DNA of 64,000 nt, from positions 62,001 to 126,000 of the forward strand of contig NZ_CP130058.1 of the NCBI RefSeq assembly GCF_030644365.1. The letters run 5' to 3'. The translations under genes were made by a program, and so were the position numbers. This document shows positions 53,679 to 63,410 of the stretch, piece after piece. How positions within the stretch are numbered: the first letter of the stretch is position 1; every line of letters starts with the position of its first letter. This stretch comes from Schaalia sp. HMT-172. GTDB lineage: Bacteria > Actinomycetota > Actinomycetes > Actinomycetales > Actinomycetaceae. The notes under the pieces were generated by a model. That model made no database searches. It worked only from the letters and a program-made list of their open reading frames with translations, and was not told the origin of the DNA.

Positions 53679-53794
53679 GGATAGGTTGTGCGCATCCGGA
53701 TAGGTTATGGGGATGTGGATAGGTTGTGCGCATCCGGATAGGTTATTAAGGTATCCGGATGCTGGTTTCCTATCCGGATGTTGGTTTCCTATCC
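53679..53794. repeat. Inverted 19-bp-period array, locus C
   Basis: GGATAGGTT cores at 53679, 53698, 53717 and 53736; inverted cores AAGGTATCC at 53748, TTCCTATCC at 53767 and 53786. All steps are 19 bases apart from the central 12, as in loci A and B. Confidence 0.9.
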
Positions 53795-54336
53795 GGATGT
53801 GTTGTCGCCCGGGGGCGGTATCCGCTCAACTAGCCGCGTTGCGGGCCTGTGACCCGGCGCGGAGGCTGGGGCCGCGGGAGGCGCGGCGGAGCCAAGGCTG
53901 CGCTCGTGATGATTCAGCTGGCGTGGCCGCGTTCGTTGCAGCCGCTCCCAGGCATCGTGGCCGGGCTGTTCGGTTCTTGTCGTGCCCTCTTGCCGGGTGA
54001 TTGGGGGGTTTTGCAGCATTAGGAGCTGTTTTACGGCGTGTCGTCGGCGTGTCGCGGCTCTATTGGTGCAATTCCCCCGTGGGCGACGGTGTAGGGGTTA
54101 CGGGTGGCACCCCGGCCCGCCCCCGTGCCCAGCCGCCGGCCCCGGGGAGTCAGCCGTCCGCCCATGCCCCCAGCCGCCCGCCCATGCCCCAGCTGCCCGC
54201 CCAGGCCCCCAGGCCCAGCCTGGCCCCCCGCACGTGATCTGCCTTGCGACGCAGGCCGCCCGCCCATGCCCCCAGGCCCGCCCGTCCCGCGCAGCTTTCC
54301 GCGGCATTTCAGGCATTCGTCCGAAATGGCTCCCAA

Positions 54337-54385
54337 CCCCTACATCTAGGGGCGCTTATCTGCCAACGACCCCTAGATGCGGGGG
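54337..54385. promoter_or_regulatory. Upstream pair of NrdR-like boxes
   Basis: CCCCTACATCTAGGGG (54337-54352) and CCCCTAGATGCGGGGG (54370-54385), centres 33 bases apart. The pair resembles the promoter-proximal pair but is 420 bases from nrdH. Confidence 0.55.
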
Positions 54386-54451
54386 TGCGACACGCCCAAA
54401 CCCCTCCGCTAAACTGTGATGCGCAATACAATTCACCTGGTTGAACAATGG

Positions 54452-54492
54452 TTATCCACAGGGTGGTGACGACGCTGTCCACAGTGTTCACA
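54452..54492. promoter_or_regulatory. DnaA-box cluster upstream of nrdHIE
   Basis: A perfect DnaA box TTATCCACA (54452-54460) is followed by CTGTCCACA (54475-54483) and GTGTTCACA (54484-54492), each close to the consensus and in the same direction. Confidence 0.6.
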
Positions 54493-54674
54493 GGGGTGTT
54501 AGGGTCCTCGGGGACATGATGAACGGGTTGTAGGGTTAGCGATAAACCCACGTGTTTGCGCGCATTCGCGCATGTCCCCTCGTCGGCCTCGACAAACCTG
54601 TGAGAGAGGAGGGTGATCCTGACCGCTCGCTCCGTCCACAGGGCGTCCACCCCTGCCCTCCACAAGGGCGGCGC

Positions 54675-54722
54675 ACACAACATCTAGGGGTCGCTTGCGC
54701 AAGTGCCCCCAAGGTGTAGTGT
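54675..54722 (+). promoter_or_regulatory. nrdHIE promoter with paired NrdR-like boxes
   Basis: ACACAACATCTAGGGG (54675-54690) and CCCCAAGGTGTAGTGT (54707-54722), centres 32 bases apart, about three helical turns, as usual for NrdR. A possible promoter lies within: TTGCGC at 54695-54700 and TAGTGT at 54717-54722, spacer 16 bases, so bound NrdR would block it. Confidence 0.65.
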
Positions 54723-54804
54723 TGTCGTGTTCGCGGCGAACGAGCCGCAAGAAAGCCCGCAAGGTAAGAAAACGTCCGGCCTCGAGCCGCAAGGAGACAC
54801 GAAC

Positions 54805-55053
54805 ATGTCGATCACCGTCTACTCCAAGCCCCGCTGCCCCCAGTGCGACGCGACCTACCGCGCCCTCGACAAGCAGGGCGTCTCCTACGAGAAGATCGAC
54901 GTCACCCAGGACGCGGAATCCCTCGCCTTCATCAAGGGCCTCGGCTACCAGCAGGCCCCCGTCGTCGTCGCGGGTGAGGACCACTGGTCCGGCTTCCGCC
55001 CCGACCGTATCAAGGCCGTCGCCGCCGCAGCCCCCCTGGCGCTGCAGGCCTGA
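54805..55053 (+). CDS. nrdH: NrdH glutaredoxin-like redoxin
   Basis: An 82-residue thioredoxin-fold protein with the redox pair CPQC (residues 11-14), and the NrdH-type WSGFRPD motif near the end. It reduces class Ib ribonucleotide reductase with electrons from thioredoxin reductase. AAGGAG precedes ATG 54805. First gene of nrdHIE. Confidence 0.95.
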   Translation: MSITVYSKPRCPQCDATYRALDKQGVSYEKIDVTQDAESLAFIKGLGYQQAPVVVAGEDHWSGFRPDRIKAVAAAAPLALQA

Positions 55054-55355
55054 GCCGCGCCGACGAGTCCCGGCCGCGAGGCCGGGGCTTTCGCGTATCT
55101 GGGCGGGGACGAGGCCGGGGTAACCCGCGCGCACGCGGGGCACTCGTGCGCGCGGCAGTGTGGGGGTGATAAGCCTCTGACCGGGGCCAACGCCAATGTG
55201 CTGCGGCTAGCACGCCCGCCGGGAAACGGCGAGCTCACCCGGCCTGGAGGCGCGTCGACCATCCCACACGGGGACACGCCTCCCACGCGCGCCCGCCCGG
55301 GCCTCGTGAGTGAGACACTAGAAGCTCACCGTCCCGACAAGTCGGAAGGAACACT
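55054..55355 (+). other. 302-bp spacer between nrdH and nrdI
   Basis: Unusually long for nrdH-nrdI. It contains CGCGAGGCCGGGGC (about 55076) and an exact dispersed 12-mer (55109-55120) but no open frame with a credible start. The hairpin potential here may lower nrdIE expression relative to nrdH. Confidence 0.6.
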
Positions 55356-55772
55356 ATGGGCATCGTCGTCTACTTCTCGTCGGCGACGGGCAACACCCGC
55401 CGTTTCGTGGAAAAACTGGGAGTCCCGGCTGCGCGCATCCCGTTGCATCCCAAGGATGAGCCCCTGCGCGTGACCGATGAGTACGTGCTCGTTGTGCCCA
55501 CCTACGGCGGCGGAAATATTAAGGGCGCTGTCCCTAAGCAGGTCATCAAGTTCCTCAACGACCCCGACAACCGGGCCCTGTGCAGGGGCGTGATCTCGTC
55601 GGGAAACACTAACTTCGGCAAGGCCTACTGCATCGCGGGCGACATCATCGCGGCCAAGCTGGGGGTTCCCCACATGTATAAGTTCGAGCTCCTCGGCACG
55701 CCTGAGGATGTCTCCAGAGTTCGCGAAGGACTGGAACAGTTTTGGCAGAAAACTACACCGACACAGGCGTAG
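55356..55772 (+). CDS. nrdI: NrdI flavodoxin-like protein
   Basis: 138 residues with the FMN-binding [17 protein letters not shown] motif at the N-terminus and [14 protein letters not shown]. NrdI supplies the oxidant to assemble the manganese radical cofactor of NrdF. ATG 55356 follows AAGGA. Overlaps nrdE by 31 bases. Confidence 0.95.
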   Translation: MGIVVYFSSATGNTRRFVEKLGVPAARIPLHPKDEPLRVTDEYVLVVPTYGGGNIKGAVPKQVIKFLNDPDNRALCRGVISSGNTNFGKAYCIAGDIIAAKLGVPHMYKFELLGTPEDVSRVREGLEQFWQKTTPTQA

Positions 55773-57898
55773 AGGACGCTCCCTCCCCGGAGCTGGACTA
55801 CCACGCGCTGAACGCGCAGCTCAACCTGTACGACGCGGACGGACGCATCCAGTTCGACGCGGACCGTAAGGCCGCTCGCCAGTACTTCCTGCAGCACGTC
55901 AACCAGAACACGGTGTTCTTCCACGACCTGGAGGAGAAGCTGAAGTACCTGGTGGACGAGGGCTACTACGAGAAGCACGTCCTGGATCAGTACGACTTCG
56001 CGGACATCAAGGAGCTGTACAAGCAGGCCTACGCCCACAAGTTCCGCTTCCCGACGTTCCTGGGCGCGTTCAAGTACTACACGTCGTACACGCTCAAGAC
56101 CTTCGACGGTAAGCGCTACCTGGAGCGCTTCGAGGATCGCGTGGCCATGGTGTCCCTGTACCTGGCGCGCGGCGACATTGAGCTGGCCCGCGCCTTCGTC
56201 GATGAGATCATGAGCGGCCGCTTCCAGCCGGCCACCCCGACTTTCCTGAACGCGGGAAAGGCGGCGCGCGGCGAGCTGGTCTCCTGCTTCCTGCTGCGCA
56301 TCGAGGACAACATGGAGTCGATCGCGCGCGGCATCAACTCGGCGCTGCAGCTGTCGAAGCGCGGCGGCGGCGTCGCCCTGCAGCTGACGAACCTGCGTGA
56401 GTCGGGCGCCCCGATCAAGAAGATCCAGAACCAGTCCAGCGGCGTCGTGCCCGTCATGAAGCTGCTCGAGGACTCCTTCTCCTACGCGAACCAGCTGGGC
56501 GCGCGTCAGGGCGCGGGCGCCGTGTACCTGCATGCGCACCACCCGGACATCATGCAGTTCCTGGACACCAAGCGTGAGAATGCGGACGAGAAGATCCGTA
56601 TCAAGACGCTGTCCCTGGGCGTCGTCATTCCGGACATCACGTTCGAGCTGGCCCGCAAGAACGAGGACATGTACCTGTTCAGCCCCTACGACGTGGAGCG
56701 CGTGTACGGCGTGCCCTTCTCCGAGATCTCGGTGACGGAGAAGTACCACGAGATGGTGGACGATGGCCGCATCCACAAGCGCAAGATCAACGCGCGTCGC
56801 TTCTTCCAGACGATCGCGGAGATCCAGTTCGAGTCCGGCTACCCCTACATCGTCTTCGAGGACACGGTGAACAAGGCGAACCCGATCAAGGGCCGTATCA
56901 CCATGTCGAACCTGTGCTCGGAGATCCTGCAGGTGTCCGAGGCCTCGACCTACAACGACGACCTGTCGTACTCGCACGTCGGCAAGGACATCTCCTGCAA
57001 CCTGGGCTCGCTCAATATCGCGAAGACCATGGATTCCCCGGACTTCTCGAAGACGATCGAGATGGCGATCCGAGGCCTGACGGCCGTGTCGGATCTGTCG
57101 GACATCGGCTCGGTGCCGTCGATTGCTCGCGGTAACGCGATGAGCCACGCGATCGGCCTGGGTCAGATGAACCTGCACGGGTACCTGGCGCGCGAGCACG
57201 TGCACTACGGGTCCGAGGAAGCGCTGGACTTCACGAACATGTACTTCATGACGGTCCTGTTCGAGGCCATCAAGGCCTCGTGCACGATCGCGCGCGAGCG
57301 CGGCGAGACCTTCGAGGGCTTCGAGGAGTCGAAGTACGCGTCCGGCGAGTTCTTCCGCAAGTACATTGACGAGGAGTGGGCCCCCACCACGGACAAGTGC
57401 CGTGAGCTGCTCGCAGCCTCCTCGATCAAGGTCCCGACCCAGGCGGACTGGGAGGCCCTGGCGGCCGACGTCGCGAAGTACGGCATGTACAACCAGAACC
57501 TGCAGGCGGTCCCGCCGACGGGCTCTATCTCGTACATCAACAACTCGACGTCGTCGATCCACCCGATCGTCTCACGCATCGAGATCCGCAAGGAAGGCAA
57601 GATCGGCCGCGTCTACTACCCGGCGCCGTACATGACGAACGAGAACCTTCAGTACTACCAGGACGCGTACGAGATCGGCCCCGAGAAGATCATCGACACC
57701 TACGCGGTGGCGACCCAGCACGTCGATCAGGGCTTGTCGCTCACGCTGTTCTATCCGGACACGGTGACTACGCGTGACCTGAACAAGTCCTACATTTACG
57801 CGTGGAGGAAGGGCGTTAAGACCCTGTACTACATGCGCCTGCGTCAGATGGCCCTGGAGGGCACGGCGGTTGAGGGCTGCGTGTCCTGCATGCTGTGA
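55742..57898 (+). CDS. nrdE: Class Ib ribonucleotide reductase large subunit NrdE
   Basis: 718 residues. It shows the start [12 protein letters not shown], the substrate-site [15 protein letters not shown] and the C-terminal redox pair in EGCVSCML. It reduces ribonucleoside diphosphates, with radical from NrdF encoded 20 kb away. The only plausible start is a TTG at 55742 inside nrdI; a weak GGA lies six bases upstream. A terminator follows at 57921-57950. Confidence 0.95.
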   Translation: MAENYTDTGVEDAPSPELDYHALNAQLNLYDADGRIQFDADRKAARQYFLQHVNQNTVFFHDLEEKLKYLVDEGYYEKHVLDQYDFADIKELYKQAYAHKFRFPTFLGAFKYYTSYTLKTFDGKRYLERFEDRVAMVSLYLARGDIELARAFVDEIMSGRFQPATPTFLNAGKAARGELVSCFLLRIEDNMESIARGINSALQLSKRGGGVALQLTNLRESGAPIKKIQNQSSGVVPVMKLLEDSFSYANQLGARQGAGAVYLHAHHPDIMQFLDTKRENADEKIRIKTLSLGVVIPDITFELARKNEDMYLFSPYDVERVYGVPFSEISVTEKYHEMVDDGRIHKRKINARRFFQTIAEIQFESGYPYIVFEDTVNKANPIKGRITMSNLCSEILQVSEASTYNDDLSYSHVGKDISCNLGSLNIAKTMDSPDFSKTIEMAIRGLTAVSDLSDIGSVPSIARGNAMSHAIGLGQMNLHGYLAREHVHYGSEEALDFTNMYFMTVLFEAIKASCTIARERGETFEGFEESKYASGEFFRKYIDEEWAPTTDKCRELLAASSIKVPTQADWEALAADVAKYGMYNQNLQAVPPTGSISYINNSTSSIHPIVSRIEIRKEGKIGRVYYPAPYMTNENLQYYQDAYEIGPEKIIDTYAVATQHVDQGLSLTLFYPDTVTTRDLNKSYIYAWRKGVKTLYYMRLRQMALEGTAVEGCVSCML

Positions 57899-57920
57899 CG
57901 TGGCGCCCGTTTGTCGGCTG

Positions 57921-57950
57921 GTGCGGGGGTCGGGAAGCCGGCCCCCGCAC
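57921..57950 (+). terminator. nrdHIE terminator
   Basis: GTGCGGGGGTCGG pairs with CCGGCCCCCGCAC (one G-T pair) around GAAG, followed by CGTTTT. Confidence 0.88.
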
Positions 57951-57967
57951 CGTTTTGTGCGCGTGGG

Positions 57968-58080
57968 ACGAGGCCGGGGTGCCTTGAGGCGGTGGCGGTG
58001 CGTGGGACGAGGCCGGGGTGGCTTAAGGCGAGGCGGGGGTGGCGTGTGGGACGAGGCCGGGGTGGCTTGAGGCGGTGGCA
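57968..58080 (+). repeat. Three tandem units of about 40 bp with the 12-mer
   Basis: GTGGGACGAGGCCGGGGTG occurs three times (12-mer at 57968, 58007 and 58051), each followed by a variation of GCTTGAGGCGGTGGC. A local amplification of the dispersed motif. Confidence 0.85.
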
Positions 58081-58171
58081 GAATAGTTGGGCACGGAAAC
58101 CGTTCGGCTTTTTGGCGTGATGCTCGTATGATTGCGGAGGAACAATGCGTCAATTCTGACCGGAGTAAGCG

Positions 58172-58732
58172 ATGAGTGATCCTACGAACCCCTACGGTGG
58201 AACCAGCCCGAGCACCGAGATCGTCTACGGCGCCCAGCCGGCCTATGGCGAGCAGGGCGCCTACGGGACGCAGCCCGGATATGGCGCCGGGCAGAACGCC
58301 TACGGGACGCAGCCCGGATATGGCGCCGGGCAGAACGCCTACGGCGGCGGACAGGCCGGTTACGGCGGGGGCCCCGCCTACGGTCCCCAGGCCTCGTATG
58401 GCCAACCCGCATACGGCCAGGGCGTGTACATGCTCAACCCCGCTGTCGAGCGGCTCCGCTCGAACGCGACGATGGTGCGCATCATGGCGTTCGTCAGCTT
58501 CGTGACCCTGGGGCCGCTGCTGGCGATTCCCGCGTGGTTCTGGGGAGGGAGCCTCGTCAGCGAGGCTCAGTCCATGGGCGCCCCCGCGGACGTCATTGCG
58601 GATATCCGCGGTGCCAGATCGGCGGCCATGATCTGCTCGGTTATTGAGATCATCGGTCTCCTTGTGCTCGTCGTGATCTTCTTTGTCATCCCGCTCATCA
58701 TTGCCGCCTTGGCGTTTGGTGCAGGCTACTAG
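58172..58732 (+). CDS. Tyr/Gly/Gln-rich membrane protein (family 2)
   Basis: 186 residues. The head (about 85 residues) is built from [13 protein letters not shown]-like units; two hydrophobic segments follow ([20 protein letters not shown] and [20 protein letters not shown]). The marker [16 protein letters not shown] before the first segment is shared with the next genes. ATG follows GGAG. Function unknown. Confidence 0.8.
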   Translation: MSDPTNPYGGTSPSTEIVYGAQPAYGEQGAYGTQPGYGAGQNAYGTQPGYGAGQNAYGGGQAGYGGGPAYGPQASYGQPAYGQGVYMLNPAVERLRSNATMVRIMAFVSFVTLGPLLAIPAWFWGGSLVSEAQSMGAPADVIADIRGARSAAMICSVIEIIGLLVLVVIFFVIPLIIAALAFGAGY

Positions 58733-58762
58733 GCCCGCCCCTGAAACTAATTGGATCTCGTC

Positions 58763-59776
58763 ATGAGTCATGGATACAACCCTGCCGGGAACGTCTCCGG
58801 CGGCCAGTGGCAGGCGGCTTACCAGCAGCAGGGGCAGGCGGCTCAGTCTGCCCAGCCGCAGGGAAGCCAAGAGTACGCGGCCCCGCAGTCGGCGCCCGCC
58901 TCGGGCCAAGGTGCGGGCGGGTATGCGCAGGGCGGCCCTCAGCAGTACGCGCAGCCGCAGGGTAACCCCCAGCAGTACGCGGACCAGCAGTACCCCCCGC
59001 CGCAGGCTGGCCAGCAGTACGGCGGTGCGCAGTACGCCCAGCCGCAGCAGTACGCGGCCCCGCAGTCGGCGCCCGCCTCGGGCCAGGGCGCGGGTGGGTA
59101 CGTGCAGGGCGGCCCTCAGCAGTACGCGGGCCAGCAGTACGCCCAGCCGCAGCAACAGGGGCAGCAGCAGTTCGTCCAGAGCGGGCAAGGTGGCGCGCCC
59201 CAGGTTGCCTCGCAGCAGTACGCGGGTGCTCAGGCGGCCCAGCCGCAGCAGTACGCGGCTCCGCAGTCGGCGCCCGCCTCGGGCCAGGGCGCGGGTGGGT
59301 ATACGCAGGGCAACCCTCAGCAGTACGCGGGCCAGCAGTACGCCCAGCCGCAGCAACAGGGGCAGCAGCAGTTCGTCCAGAGCGGGCAAGGTGGCGCGCC
59401 CCAGGTTGCCTCGCAGCAGTACGCCGGGCAGGTCCAGGGTGGTGGGCAGCAGTACGCGGCTCCGCAGTCGGCGCCCTCGCAGCAGGTGCAGGCGAGCGCC
59501 CAACTGGCCAAAGACCCCCGAGCGGACGATTGGATACGCCTCAAGGGCAGGGCGAACGTTGCCATCCTCAACAGCGCGCTCCGCTTCTTTGGGTTCCCGT
59601 TCCTCTCTCTGCTCATTGGGTTCGCGAGGGCGCACGACGTGTACGAGGCCGCGAAGCAACTCGGCGCTCCTTCTGATGTCCTCCTGCGTGCAAGGATCGC
59701 GATGGGTACCGCGGCATTTTTCTTCTTCGTGCAGATCGCCATCCTCGTGGTCGTCGTCATCGGCGCAAACATGTGA
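58763..59776 (+). CDS. Gln/Tyr-rich repeat membrane protein (family 2, long)
   Basis: 337 residues. A head of 240 residues made of repeats (AAPQSAPASGQGAGGY four times; QQQGQQQFVQSGQGGAP twice; many QQYA units) is followed by the domain LKGRANVAILNSALRF and two hydrophobic segments. Low-complexity, glutamine-rich and probably disordered or self-associating. Several blocks are exact in DNA, so length can vary. ATG 58763 has only a weak ribosome site (GGATC). Confidence 0.78.
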   Translation: MSHGYNPAGNVSGGQWQAAYQQQGQAAQSAQPQGSQEYAAPQSAPASGQGAGGYAQGGPQQYAQPQGNPQQYADQQYPPPQAGQQYGGAQYAQPQQYAAPQSAPASGQGAGGYVQGGPQQYAGQQYAQPQQQGQQQFVQSGQGGAPQVASQQYAGAQAAQPQQYAAPQSAPASGQGAGGYTQGNPQQYAGQQYAQPQQQGQQQFVQSGQGGAPQVASQQYAGQVQGGGQQYAAPQSAPSQQVQASAQLAKDPRADDWIRLKGRANVAILNSALRFFGFPFLSLLIGFARAHDVYEAAKQLGAPSDVLLRARIAMGTAAFFFFVQIAILVVVVIGANM

Positions 59777-59793
59777 CGCGATCGCGTCGGAGG

Positions 59794-59819
59794 CGAGGTG
59801 CGGAGTAATCCGTGCCTCG
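59794..59819 (+). terminator. Terminator after the long family-2 gene
   Basis: CGAGGTGCGGA pairs with TCCGTGCCTCG (two G-T pairs) around GTAA, followed by TTTCTT. Confidence 0.75.
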
Positions 59820-59889
59820 TTTCTTCGCCCGTGGTGAGCCGTGCGCTAGCATGGAGGCGCAAGAGCGACCCCTTCTTTTGGAGCAACAC

Positions 59890-60363
59890 ATGAGTGATCC
59901 CGTCAACCCCTTCACGCAGCAGGCCCCCGACACCGAGGCCCCTGCCGCGTCGGCGACGCCGGGTGCGGAGATCCCCGAGGCCTCGGCAACGCCGGGCGCA
60001 AACCAGCAAGCGTACGGCCAGCAGCAGTACGGCCAGCAGGCATACGCTCAGCCGATGTACGCCGTGAACCCCGCGGTGGAGAAGATCCGCTCGAACGCTT
60101 CGACGGCGCGACTCCTGGCGATCCTCAGCTTCTTGTTCGGCGGACTCCTGCTGTCGGGCGGCATGTGGTTCTGGGCGAACAACATGCTGCAGGAAGCCCA
60201 GATGCTCGGCGCCCCCATCGACGTCGTCGACCAGGCGCGCAGCGCCCAGTCGACCGCCAAGATCTGCTCGATCATCCACATCGTCTTCATCGTCGCAGGT
60301 CTTGTCATCGGCGTGATCTTTCTCGTCCTCGGCCTGTTCATCGCGGGTGCTGCCGGCCACTGA
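59890..60363 (+). CDS. Pro/Gln-rich membrane protein (family 2)
   Basis: 157 residues. The head includes a repeated ASATPGA unit and QQAYGQQQYGQQAYAQ; after PAVEKIRSNASTARLLAILSF two hydrophobic segments follow. ATG 59890 has GGAGCAACAC upstream, the same leader as the next gene. A -10-like CTAGCAT lies about 45 bases upstream in a segment shared with the next gene. Confidence 0.8.
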   Translation: MSDPVNPFTQQAPDTEAPAASATPGAEIPEASATPGANQQAYGQQQYGQQAYAQPMYAVNPAVEKIRSNASTARLLAILSFLFGGLLLSGGMWFWANNMLQEAQMLGAPIDVVDQARSAQSTAKICSIIHIVFIVAGLVIGVIFLVLGLFIAGAAGH

Positions 60364-60379
60364 CGCGCCGCCACGGTCG

Positions 60380-60406
60380 CGAGGCCCAGGTGTTTCCCGG
60401 GCCTCG
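60380..60406 (+). terminator. Terminator between family-2 genes
   Basis: CGAGGCCCAGG pairs with CCCGGGCCTCG around TGTTT (one mismatch), followed shortly by TGTTTTC. Confidence 0.7.
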
Positions 60407-60478
60407 GACCTGTTTTCTTGTCCGACTCGTGCGCTAGTATGAGTCGCGAATCCCTGCCCTATCATTTTGGAGCAACAC

Positions 60479-61090
60479 ATGAGTGATCCCGTCAACCCCT
60501 ACGCGCAGCAGGCGCCGGCCGACCAGGCCCCCTTCGCGCAGCAGCCCGGCTACGGGCAGCAGCAGTCTTACGGAACTGGCGGAGCGTACGGTCAGAGCGC
60601 ATACGGCCAGTCCGCCGCCGGGTACGATCAGAGCGCCGGTCAGTACGGCTACGACCAGAACGGCTACGCCCAGAACGGCTACGCCCAGGCCGGCTACGCC
60701 CAGAACGGCTACGCCCAGAACGGCTACGCCCAGAACGGCTACGCCCAGGCCGGCCAGCCCCCCTACGGCGAGTCGGCCTACGGCCCCACCTACGGCCAGC
60801 CCGCCTACACGCCCCCCAACACCTACCAGTACGAGTCGATCCGTTCGAACTCGACGATCGTCATCATCCTGGCCGCGCTCAGCTTCTTTACCTTCGGACT
60901 CCTCATGTCGGTCCCCGCGTGGGTCTGGGGCCAGATGCTGGTTACGAACGCACAAACAAGCAATGCGCCCATGGACGTGCTCGACAAGGCGCGCATGGGC
61001 CGCATGATCGCCATGATCATCTCCATCGTGCAGATCCTCCTCACGCTCCTCTTCGTCATGATGATCATCGCTGGGATCTTCTCGCACTGA
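60479..61090 (+). CDS. Tyr/Gln/Gly-rich membrane protein (family 2)
   Basis: 203 residues. The head includes six tandem GYAQ(N/A) units; it shares the leader and first codons (TTTTGGAGCAACACATGAGT) with the gene at 59890. After [20 protein letters not shown] two hydrophobic segments follow ([16 protein letters not shown] and a C-terminal [16 protein letters not shown]). TAGTAT about 45 bases upstream is the probable -10. A long perfect terminator follows at 61105. Confidence 0.8.
   Translation: MSDPVNPYAQQAPADQAPFAQQPGYGQQQSYGTGGAYGQSAYGQSAAGYDQSAGQYGYDQNGYAQNGYAQAGYAQNGYAQNGYAQNGYAQAGQPPYGESAYGPTYGQPAYTPPNTYQYESIRSNSTIVIILAALSFFTFGLLMSVPAWVWGQMLVTNAQTSNAPMDVLDKARMGRMIAMIISIVQILLTLLFVMMIIAGIFSH
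60662..60751 (+). repeat. Six tandem 15-bp units in a coding region
   Basis: Units GGCTACGCCCAG(AAC/GCC) encode GYAQ(N/A). Copy changes keep the frame. Confidence 0.9.
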
Positions 61091-61104
61091 GGCATCCAAC
61101 GCTC

Positions 61105-61142
61105 GTGGGGCGGGCCCGGGAATTCTCCCGGGCCCGCCCCAC
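61105..61142. terminator. Perfect 17-bp hairpin terminator
   Basis: GTGGGGCGGGCCCGGGA and its complement around ATTC, 15 bases after the last family-2 gene. Confidence 0.88.
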
Positions 61143-61227
61143 TGTCAGCCAGCCCGCCCCGCGATGAGACCAACGCCAGCGCCTGCGAGAACCCCTCTCT
61201 CGCAGGCACCGCCTGTAAACTTGCAGC

Positions 61228-63057
61228 ATGACTCCCCGATACGAAGCCCCCGCACGCTCGACGTCCGGAACCGACGCTGACCTCCTCGACCAGCTGCGAC
61301 ACGCGGACGGGCGCCCCTACGGCTTCTACAAGAACGCCCTCGGCGCCTGGGACTACGGCGACTTCACCCTCGCGATCGACCACGTTCAAGCGGACCCCTA
61401 CGCCCCGCCCTCGTCCCTGCGAGCCTGGGCACGGCCCGAGGCCATGGGACTGCCCGAGGCCGCCCTGGCCTCGTCCGACGCCCGCCTCGCCGCCGCGGAC
61501 TTCATCGCCCGCTCCTTCGACGAGGCTATCCGCGCCCGCGGAGCGCGCGACGTGACGATCGCCCGCGCCGGCGCCCTCATCCTCCAGCGCTCCTACGCGA
61601 CCGTCCTGCCCGACCGCGTCGAAGTCCGCTTCCAAGTCAAGCTCCCCGCGCGCGGACGCACGATCCTCGGCAAGAGCGCCGCTCGCCTCTTCGACGTCGA
61701 CGTGCCCAACATCGTCATGGACTGCTTCGACTTCGTCTCCGAAGACCCGGACACGACCCGCAAGCGTTCCCGCCTCCTCGCCCACGTCGCCGCCTACGAG
61801 GACTACCGCGCCCTCCAAGGGATCCTCGAAGAGCGCGGGTGGGTGTCCTTCGTCGCCGACGACGCCATGCTCGCGCGCCGCTCCGGCGTGTCCGAGGCCC
61901 CCCTCGCCGGCGACGGCGTCGTCGCCTTCGCCTCCCCCGAGTCCCTGCGCACCACCGTCACCCTGCCGCACGCCGGCGAGGTCACCGGCATGGCCATCCC
62001 CCCGGGCCTGACCCTCATCGTGGGCGGCGGCTACCACGGCAAATCCACCCTCCTGGAGGCCATCGCCCAGGGCGTCTACGCGCACGTGCCCGGCGACGGC
62101 CGCGAACTCGTCGCCACCGACCCCACCGCCACGAAGGTGCGCGCCGCCGACGGGCGAGCCGTCACCGGCGTCGACATCTCACCCTTCATCACCCACCTGC
62201 CCGGCGGCGCCGACACCACGTCGTTTTCCACCGAGAACGCCTCCGGCTCCACCTCGCAGGCCGCCTCCATCATCGAATCCCTCGAGCTGGGCGCGCGCAC
62301 GCTCCTCATCGACGAAGACACCTCCGCCACCAACCTCCTCATCCGCGACACCCGCATGCGCGACCTCGTCGCCGCCGAGAAGGAACCCATCACGCCCCTC
62401 GTCGACCGCGTCACCTCCCTCACCGAGGCCGGGGTCTCCCTCATCATGGTCGTCGGCGGCTCCGGCGCCTTCCTCGACGCCGCCGACCGGGTCCTCATGA
62501 TGGACAACTACCACTGCCTCGACGTCACCTCCCGCGCGCGCGAGGTCGTCGCCGACCTGCCGCGCCCCCGCACCGACGCCCCAACCTCCTGGGAGGCCGC
62601 ACCCCGCGTGCCCGCCGCTAAGGCCCGCGTGGACCGCCCGCGCACCAAGGCCTCGGGCACGACCGTGTTGACGATCGACCGTTCGACCGTCGACATTTCC
62701 GACGTCGCCGCCGTCGTTGACCCCGGGCAGGCCGAGGCCATCGCCTGGTGCGTGCGCGGCGTCCTCGAGGAGATGGCCGGCAAGCAGTCGATGCCCGACC
62801 TCATGGCCAAGCTCGGCCGACGCCTCGCTTCCGAGGGCCTGGACGCCGTCTGCAAGTTCGGCGCCCGCCCCTACCCGGCGTTCCTGGCGCGCCCGCGCCT
62901 CATCGACGTGGGCGCCGCCATCAACCGCTACCGCGGCCTGTCCCTGCGCGAGCCGCGCGAGGCGGGGGAGGCGGACGATCCGCGCGAGGCTGGCCAGGTG
63001 GGCGCGGCGCGCGAGGCGGGCCAGGTGGACGATCCGCGCGAGGCGGTCGAGTCGTAG
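61228..63057 (+). CDS. ABC-class P-loop ATPase (PF09818-type)
   Basis: 609 residues. A single large predicted ATPase of the ABC class without membrane segments: Walker A GGGYHGKSTLLEAI (about residue 268), a signature-like ASGSTSQAASI, Walker B TLLIDEDTSATNLL and a switch-like MVVGGSGAF. Members of this family are widespread but of unknown function; distant links to DNA/RNA or isoprenoid metabolism were suggested only by context. Leaderless: TAAACT six bases before ATG. The C-terminus ends in degenerate repeats (REAGQVDDP). Confidence 0.88.
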   Translation: MTPRYEAPARSTSGTDADLLDQLRHADGRPYGFYKNALGAWDYGDFTLAIDHVQADPYAPPSSLRAWARPEAMGLPEAALASSDARLAAADFIARSFDEAIRARGARDVTIARAGALILQRSYATVLPDRVEVRFQVKLPARGRTILGKSAARLFDVDVPNIVMDCFDFVSEDPDTTRKRSRLLAHVAAYEDYRALQGILEERGWVSFVADDAMLARRSGVSEAPLAGDGVVAFASPESLRTTVTLPHAGEVTGMAIPPGLTLIVGGGYHGKSTLLEAIAQGVYAHVPGDGRELVATDPTATKVRAADGRAVTGVDISPFITHLPGGADTTSFSTENASGSTSQAASIIESLELGARTLLIDEDTSATNLLIRDTRMRDLVAAEKEPITPLVDRVTSLTEAGVSLIMVVGGSGAFLDAADRVLMMDNYHCLDVTSRAREVVADLPRPRTDAPTSWEAAPRVPAAKARVDRPRTKASGTTVLTIDRSTVDISDVAAVVDPGQAEAIAWCVRGVLEEMAGKQSMPDLMAKLGRRLASEGLDAVCKFGARPYPAFLARPRLIDVGAAINRYRGLSLREPREAGEADDPREAGQVGAAREAGQVDDPREAVES

Positions 63058-63121
63058 CCGCTTGCGGCCGGACGCCGGGGCCACCCTCCACGCCAGTGGC
63101 GCCTGGTGTGCGCTCGGCAAT

Positions 63122-63228
63122 TTCGCACGTAATTCCCATGTAAACCTTTCAGACATTGAATTGGCATCGTTGGAATTGCAGCGATTCCGGAGATAATTGA
63201 AAGTTCAGGCAATCGAATTGCATGCGAA
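63122..63228 (+). repeat. 107-bp inverted-terminus element, copy 6
   Basis: Left end TTCGCACGTAATT, right end AATTGCATGCGAA. The outermost pair changed from G-C to T-A on both sides at once, keeping the stem. Right half is the GAAAGTTCAGGCAATCG subtype. Confidence 0.88.
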
Positions 63229-63303
63229 ATTTCGGGTATGTGTCTCTGTCGTCACTCCTGGGTGCTGCAGTCGGGCCAGCGCGGCTATTGTGCGCTCGGC
63301 ATT

Positions 63304-63410
63304 TTCGCACGTAATTCCCCCGCGACTATTTCAAACTTTGAATTCAGGCCGTTGGAATTGCAACGTTTGTGGGGCTAATTAAAAACTGACCAAGCGAAAT
63401 TACGTGCGAC
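63304..63410 (+). repeat. 107-bp inverted-terminus element, copy 7
   Basis: Left end TTCGCACGTAATT, right end AATTACGTGCGAC. Both ends have changed from the GCATGC core to GCACGT/ACGTGC together, keeping the inverted repeat. Inner hairpin TTCAAACTTTGAA retained. Confidence 0.9.

Larger units (their letters stand above)
53498..54804. other. 1.3-kb intergenic region upstream of nrdHIE
   Basis: Holds array C (53679-53794), a GC-rich stretch with repeated CCCATGCCCCC units (54150-54290) that opens Pro-rich frames but has no supported gene, two pairs of NrdR-like boxes and a DnaA-box cluster. Confidence 0.7.

Noticed and set aside
54001-54350. Pro/Ala-rich open frames upstream of nrdH
   Set aside because: They come from CCC-rich short repeats, are open in several frames and have no credible start or domain.
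54452-54492. Chromosomal origin (oriC)
   Set aside because: Three DnaA-type boxes are present, but dnaA, dnaN, rpmH and an AT-rich unwinding region are missing. A regulatory role for nrdHIE is more likely.
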